Of a stretch of DNA of 64,000 bases, positions 59,000 to 64,000 are shown one piece after another. The notes beneath the pieces were generated by a model that was given only the letters and a program-made list of their open reading frames with translations, was not told where the DNA came from and did not search any database. Origin of the DNA: Alnus glutinosa (lineage: Eukaryota > Streptophyta > Magnoliopsida > Fagales > Betulaceae); assembly GCF_958979055.1 (NCBI RefSeq), contig NC_084891.1, forward strand, positions 5,298,501-5,362,500, given 5' to 3'. The translations under genes were made by a program, and so were the position numbers. Position 1 is the first letter of the stretch, and every line of letters begins with the position of its first letter.

Positions 59000-59802
59000 A
59001 CAAAGAATTGTTTATATAAATACGCTTCAAAATCATTTCCTTGTTTGGTTCCATTCTTTTGCCATTTCATGGAATTGAAATCCGATGGTATTTGACTTTG
59101 CTTACTCAAAATGATTAACCAATAATAGAACAATTACCAGCCTTAACAAGTCCTAAAAACGATATCAAACTCATATAATTAGAAGCAAACAAAGGCAACA
59201 TTGCCCTTTCATAAGGTGGATGCAAATTTGCGCTATTCCAACCGTCGACCCATTTATCTTCTTGGCTCCGACCCATATGAGTCGGTTTTTGATGGAAGTC
59301 AGAGGCTGGGTTGTAATTAAGTTCAAAATTTTCAACAAAAGTTAGAGGAGCAATGATAGGCAGGGGCAAAACAGTTGACTCCTGCCCGCCCCTTTTCATT
59401 AAAAAGGAATTTTTTAATGAAAAAACAACTTTTGATTTCACATCAGAAGTTGTTTTTTCATAAAAAAATTATTTTTTTTTATTAAAAAAGCCTGCTGGGG
59501 GACGGTAAAACGTCTCACAAATATCATTTCCCAAGTTAGAGTTAGTGTCAAGATGTCTTTCAGATTTTTTACTTCTTTCGATCCAACCCAACCCAACTTG
59601 GCCCGACTTTTTATTTTTAAAAATAAAAGACATTTTTGGTACCTGTAGTTTGAAAATATTATTTTTTGGTACCTCAGTTTCAATTCGCATCGTAGATGGT
59701 ACCTAAGTTTTGGAAAAATATGAATATTGTACTTCTGTCTATTTTTCGTCCAAAATTTAACAGATTGTCACGTGTCTACTCTCAATGTTGACACATGACA
59801 CA

Positions 59803-59836
<34 letters not shown>

Positions 59837-60460
59837 AGAAAAAATTTTGTAAAAATTAATAAAAAATTAAAAATAATAATATATATATTTTTTTAAAAAA
59901 AGTATTTAAAACTATTTTTTAAAAAAAAGAGGAGTGGCTTGCCTGTTGTTCTCCAATTTTATTGTCACCACCAAAGAAGGAGAGGTTTTGTTCGTCTTCG
60001 TTGTTCTTCGTCTTTGAAAATGGAGAACAATTCTGTGTCTTCGAAGATTGAGAGTCGAAAACCTGTTCAACCCATTGTCTTCGCATTCGAAGAGGAAGAT
60101 CGAGATTCTTTGTCTTTAAAGAAAGGCCATTCAAAATCTCATCTTTCTATTTGTTTCTTGTACGTTCTTTCTTGCATGTGTTTGCGAATATGTGGTTTGC
60201 CCATATAACCAAAAGACTTGTAAAACAAATAAATAAACAAAATCAACTCTTAAAAAATATTGGTTTTATCGATGACACCTCATAAGCGTAAAGGGAGTTA
60301 CTGCAGCCTAAAACTTGCATTTGCGGACATCGCGACGGGCAGTGATGGAGGGAAGGGGGCTGATAGGGGTCATAGCCCCCTTAACTCTTAAGAAAAATAA
60401 ATAAATTTATAAGGCTTTTTGCCTATTGGCCTCTAATAAAAATTTTTTTTGGCCCCATGG
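59000..60460. other. Spacer with hairpin and small ORF
   Basis: No confirmed gene. A perfect-stem hairpin lies at 59418-59460. A poly(A) run spans about 59806-59834. An open stretch from 60019 (MENNSVSSKIES…) to ~60208 has protein-like composition but no splice or family support, so it is not called as a gene. Confidence 0.4.
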
Positions 60461-60473
60461 CCTCGTCCCTTTT

Positions 60474-61445
60474 TTTTTTTTTTTGAGGGAAAGTTAAACA
60501 CTTTCATTAATCATGGAAAGGGTACTTAAGACCACTATAAAGGTGTACATATTACACCACCAAAAGGTGTGCACCCAAATCCTGAGCCAAACAGACTCGA
60601 GACTAAAATAGATAGATTGCTACAAATAAAATCTAGTCAACAAAAATATGCCTCTGCGTTGACATAAAAACCCCTACTTGCGTTATGGAGTCGGTCACAA
60701 ACAATCTATGCTAAAAGTAATGACCAAGTTAGTCTACCCACAGAGCAATTTGTCAAATACAAAGAAAATATCCAAAAACAGAGGTTGTCGTTGGAAGAAA
60801 AACCCCCACCGGAGACAACGCGTGAGGCACACACGCCACCTTCAGAAGATCCCTTGAAGCCGACAAACACCAAAAAGCCCCCACGCGCCACCAGTCATGG
60901 TAAAAGGGGCGGGGAGTGGCCATCATGCGTGGTCCAAGGTGTGAAAACACCATGGCGCGTGATGACCACGTGTCAATCTCTGATGAGCGTTCTGCCCGAT
61001 GCAAGAGGCGCCTGGATTAGAGGGCAGCGGCGGACAAGGCCGGGGGGAGAGTGTCGACCATAGGACGGCGAAAATGAACAGATCTTCCCCTTCGGAACCT
61101 CTCTAGAGTGCTTTCCTACCAACAAACAATGAAAACTAAAAAAATAAACACACACAAACCTCCATAGTCCAAAAGGACTAGGAGGACCAAAACCAAGGCC
61201 GGATCTAGTCCGGGGGGACGAAAATCACCACCGGATCTAATTTGGGGGAACAAAACTCCACAACTCTAATGACTGGGAGACTCTAACCTCTATTGGGAAA
61301 ACCCAAGGAAGAACAAAAACCTCCTTAGTCCAAGAAGACTAAGGGAATAAAACTGTCGGGGGAGGGATGGTCCCTCCCCGGCAACACACTCACACTTGGG
61401 AGAGGAAACTCTCTTGGGTCTGGAGGGAGAGAGCGAGAAAAAGAA
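60474..61445 (-). mobile_element. Non-coding poly(A)-tailed retroelement with TSD
   Basis: About 970 bp on the minus strand end in a poly(A) tail (poly-T on the plus strand at 60471-60484). CGTCCCTTTT flanks both sides (60464-60473 and 61446-61455), a 10-bp target-site duplication. No long open frame survives on the element strand, and no tRNA-like boxes are visible at its 5' end, so it is a non-autonomous retroposon or processed non-coding RNA copy rather than a LINE. Confidence 0.75.
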
Positions 61446-61455
61446 CGTCCCTTTT

Positions 61456-62795
61456 ATTATCTCTTCAACTAGTTTCATCTCATTTGAAGTGATAGCTTCA
61501 TTGTCAAAACTTTTTCATTTAATATTTCACAAGTAGAAACAGACATGTCTGAGAAAGGTAACAATGGAAGGAGCTTTACAAAGTTACACATGTTTTGTTC
61601 AAAGTGAATGAAAGGGGTTTAGTAAAGCAGTGCATTGGAAGAAAACATGTGTGGACTTGAGGAGTCACACACCTGGCAAAGCTCAATTTCCTAAGGATGT
61701 GTGGCAAAGATAAAATGAAATGGGAATTCATTTCAATATAGCTAGATGTCATAAGAAAAGTCTAGAAGATATGTGTTTCATTTGCTTTGTGTTGCATTTA
61801 GCAAAATGTGTTGTGTAGAATATAGTGTGTTTTGTATAATAGTTAGTTGGCTATTGTATTAGTTAGAGTGAACTGTTCTAACAAAAGAAGCAAGAGAATG
61901 TTAGCTTCAAGAACCATGTCATCCTGGTAAAGCCTTGCGCGCGAGAACGCCGAAAAGCACACAATTTATTCAACTGAAATTGAGAAATTTCAATATAGAA
62001 ACTAAGACATTTTATTTTTTATTATTTATTTTCCATTTTCTGAATCTTTGGACAATGGTTTTCTTTACTTTTATTTTTTTTTCCAAAAACTTTCTTTTCA
62101 ATTTTGCTTATTGATTTTTAATTTGAAGGGAATAATAAAAATAAAAAAACTAGGTTATGTTTAATTTACTTAAAATGTGGCTTTATATATATATATATAT
62201 ACACACTTTAACTCCTACTTTAAAAAAAAAATAAAATTATTTAACCTTCTCCCATTAAAATGTCTGGCTCCATCCCTGGCGATGGCAACTCCGACAGCGA
62301 CGAATGAGGAGGAGGAGGACCGGAGGAGGAAGTTAGGTGAAATAGAGTGAGAGTGGAGAGAGGAGAGAGGATTTAGACCGGACCAATCAGAACACCTCTC
62401 TATTTTGGTTATATTTTTCTAATCACACCCCTAAACAGATTATTTGCGACTTTTTTTTTTTGTTAGAGATGGTATCAGTGTATTTTTTATTTTCTTATTT
62501 GTTTTTTTAACCCTTCCAACTCCAATAGAGACGGTTCCCAAAAGAGCTGTTTTTGGACCCAACACATAATCTGTGCCATAGTCCCACTCCTGAGTCCTGC
62601 CTCTGTCATCCCTAATTTAAAAACCTTTTAATTACTCTTCCATGACTACTTAATTAGTAATTTGTGTTGTTGTCAGACTAGTTGCTGCATTTTGAATGGC
62701 AGTTGGTATGGAATATGCTCAAAGAAAAAACTGTTCTAAAGCTTTGAAAAATCTTCCACTATCATGACCCCAATGACGTTAAATATTCATTGCTC
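61456..62795. other. Spacer
   Basis: No gene. At 61540-61960 lies a stretch of higher complexity that could be part of an LTR, without primer-binding site. GGCTCCATCCCTGGCGATGG near 62266 is the approximate inverse of GCAGTGATGGAGGG near 60340, so the poly(A) element above may sit inside an older transposon. Confidence 0.4.
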
Positions 62796-62799
62796 CTCC

Positions 62800-63122
62800 C
62801 AGGAGGCGATGCTCTCCAAATAATGCAGGTTCTTAAAATGAATGGGCAGAATTTGATTACATACGGAGACCTCATCGAAGACACTTAAAAGGGATATTGA
62901 ATAGCCTATAAAAGTGGCAAGTTAATCATGTTAGTTAGTCGTAATTTAAATGGTGCGGCTCACCGGCTCGTTAGAGAAGCATTATACCTTAGTGATGAGC
63001 AATGTTTTCTTAAGGAAACCCCCTATGTATTTCGGATATTATTGCTGTTGAGCGTTGTACTTAAAAGGGTTTATTTATAAAATTGTGCTCGATTCTAATA
63101 AAAATAAATAAATAAATAAAAC
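62800..63122 (+). pseudogene. LINE RNase H remnant with A-rich tail
   Basis: In one frame with three stops the plus strand reads GDALQIMQVLKMNGQNLITYGDLIEDT, later RNLNGAAHRLVREALYLSDEQCFLKET. This is the end of a plant LINE RNase H domain. An (AAAT)n tail follows at 63103-63120. Confidence 0.75.
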
Positions 63123-63504
63123 AAGAAAAATAGTTAATAGTTGGAAAAATAACATGTTTCCTTTCATTCAATATTCCCTCCACAACCTTTTGGAACCGAG
63201 CAAGCAATTGTACTTAATTTCTCCAAACTTCGTCCTATCTTCAACTTGCCATTTAAATTATATTCAAAACACAAATGCTAAACATGTTTAACCAAGAAAG
63301 TGTCAAAAAAAATATTAAAAGATCAAGCTAATTTTTTGATTTATCTGTCAATAAACGTGCAATTTTGTACATATTCCTCCAATGCAGGGACTTCTGTCCC
63401 TCCAAACTTTTAAAATTCTCTCAATATATATATATATACACACACACATATTTATAAGGTAGACCCCTAAAAATGTGTTTTCCTTTTGCCTCAAAGACAT
63501 GCTA

Positions 63505-63655
63505 TATGCACATCACTTGTGCATCTTTTGTACATCACTTTTTAAAATTAACCATTTGATCTGTAGAATCCACATGTGAATTCGTGTGGGTCCTACAAAT
63601 CCAATAGTTGATTTAAAAAAATGATGTACAAAAAATATACAAGTGATGTGCAAAA
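63505..63655. mobile_element. Short foldback MITE, well preserved
   Basis: The two arms (GCACATCACTTGTGCATC…CATTTGATCTGTAGAATCCACA and its reverse complement) pair over about 65 bp. Relative of the copy at 600-740. Confidence 0.7.
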
Positions 63656-63675
63656 ATCATTTTTCTTTGCCTCTG

Positions 63676-64000
63676 TTACGGACCTTCGTAACGGGGGATG
63701 AACAATGTATAATTTGGATTGGGAAGTGTGTGGGATAGTAGGGTATTCGAGGTACCCTGGGCCTCTTAAGTTAGGATTATTCGAAAAACCCAAAAAAACT
63801 CCTAATCAACTACAAGAGTTAAATTATAATAATTTTCTTCTTGATATCTTATTCATGCTTCAATACCCCTATATATAGGGTTACAAAACCGAATTACGGA
63901 AACAATAAATAAATAAATATTACTAATTCTAAATACGACTAATACCATATTAATAAACCCTATTATTCTCTTAAAGAGAGAATACGACTCTTACCTTATT
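63676..64000. mobile_element. Possible LTR fragment, runs off the window
   Basis: It starts with TGTTACGGACCTTCG and contains CTATATATAGGG near 63869, a TATA-like palindrome, followed by transcribed-looking AT-rich DNA. No primer-binding site lies inside the window, so the call is tentative. Confidence 0.35.

Noticed and set aside
60019-60208. Open stretch beginning MENNSVSSKIES
   Set aside because: Composition is protein-like and rich in charged residues, but I see neither a homolog nor a downstream exon, so I did not call a gene.
60706-61155. Open frames on both strands at 60.7-61.2 kb
   Set aside because: They fall inside the poly(A)-tailed element, overlap one another on several frames and resemble no family.
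1-64000. Prokaryotic-type systems, CRISPR arrays, endogenous viral genes
   Set aside because: No spaced direct-repeat arrays, no operons and no recognisable viral replication or capsid motifs; every gene has a plant nuclear structure.

Overview
This is eukaryotic nuclear DNA from a dicot plant, probably a woody rosid. The evidence is AT-rich intergenic DNA, long GT-AG introns, plant-type protein families, a nuclear tRNA gene, plant LINE, SINE and Copia fragments, and many small foldback elements. The species cannot be fixed from the sequence. There are no prokaryotic operons, CRISPR arrays or viral genes.

Six protein-coding genes can be assembled exon by exon with reading phase kept across every junction: (1) a CCR4-type deadenylase like Arabidopsis CCR4 homolog 6, minus strand, 15 exons, 8964-23581; (2) a small conserved NTF2/DUF4864-like protein, plus strand, 7 exons, 24657-27474; (3) NAA50, the NatE-type N-terminal acetyltransferase, minus strand, 3 exons, 28845-34172; (4) a plant FAD-dependent monooxygenase, plus strand, 4 exons, 40214-43893; (5) the V-ATPase c'' proteolipid subunit, plus strand, 4 exons, 47768-52601; (6) a BAHD acyltransferase of CER2-like appearance, plus strand, 2 exons, 53142-55341. 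A tRNA-Gly(TCC) gene lies on the minus strand at 58918-58988. From memory, the CCR4-6, NAA50 and FAD-monooxygenase genes correspond to neighbouring Arabidopsis loci (At5g11350, At5g11340, At5g11330), so 9-44 kb looks like conserved microsynteny. The genes are a housekeeping neighbourhood (mRNA decay, protein acetylation, proton pumping), not a pathway cluster.

Region by region: 1-8.9 kb is intergenic, with a tRNA-derived SINE, an 845-bp element with long inverted termini, and MITEs. 9-23.6 kb is the CCR4-6 gene, whose 5.8-kb intron 4 is packed with 5'-truncated LINEs. 23.6-24.6 kb is a divergent promoter carrying two foldback elements. 24.6-34.2 kb holds the DUF4864-like gene and NAA50, with LINE fragments and local duplications in the introns. 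34.2-40.1 kb is repeat-rich spacer. 40.2-55.3 kb holds the FAD monooxygenase, VHA-c'' and BAHD genes, with a Copia head, a LINE and a receptor-kinase pseudogene in introns. 55.3-64 kb is mostly repeats around one tRNA gene, including a ~970-bp poly(A)-tailed element with target-site duplications.

I found no convincing new multi-gene system. The most notable signals are in the mobile-element layer: LINE insertions that left almost only a poly(A) stub between long target-site duplications, a non-coding poly(A)-tailed retroelement, and a TTA/TAA-flanked element family with a divergent GC-rich core. At gene level they are a GC-AG intron, a 47-nt exon, and a CER2-like protein with a degenerate DFGWG motif behind a 32-nt poly(C) leader.
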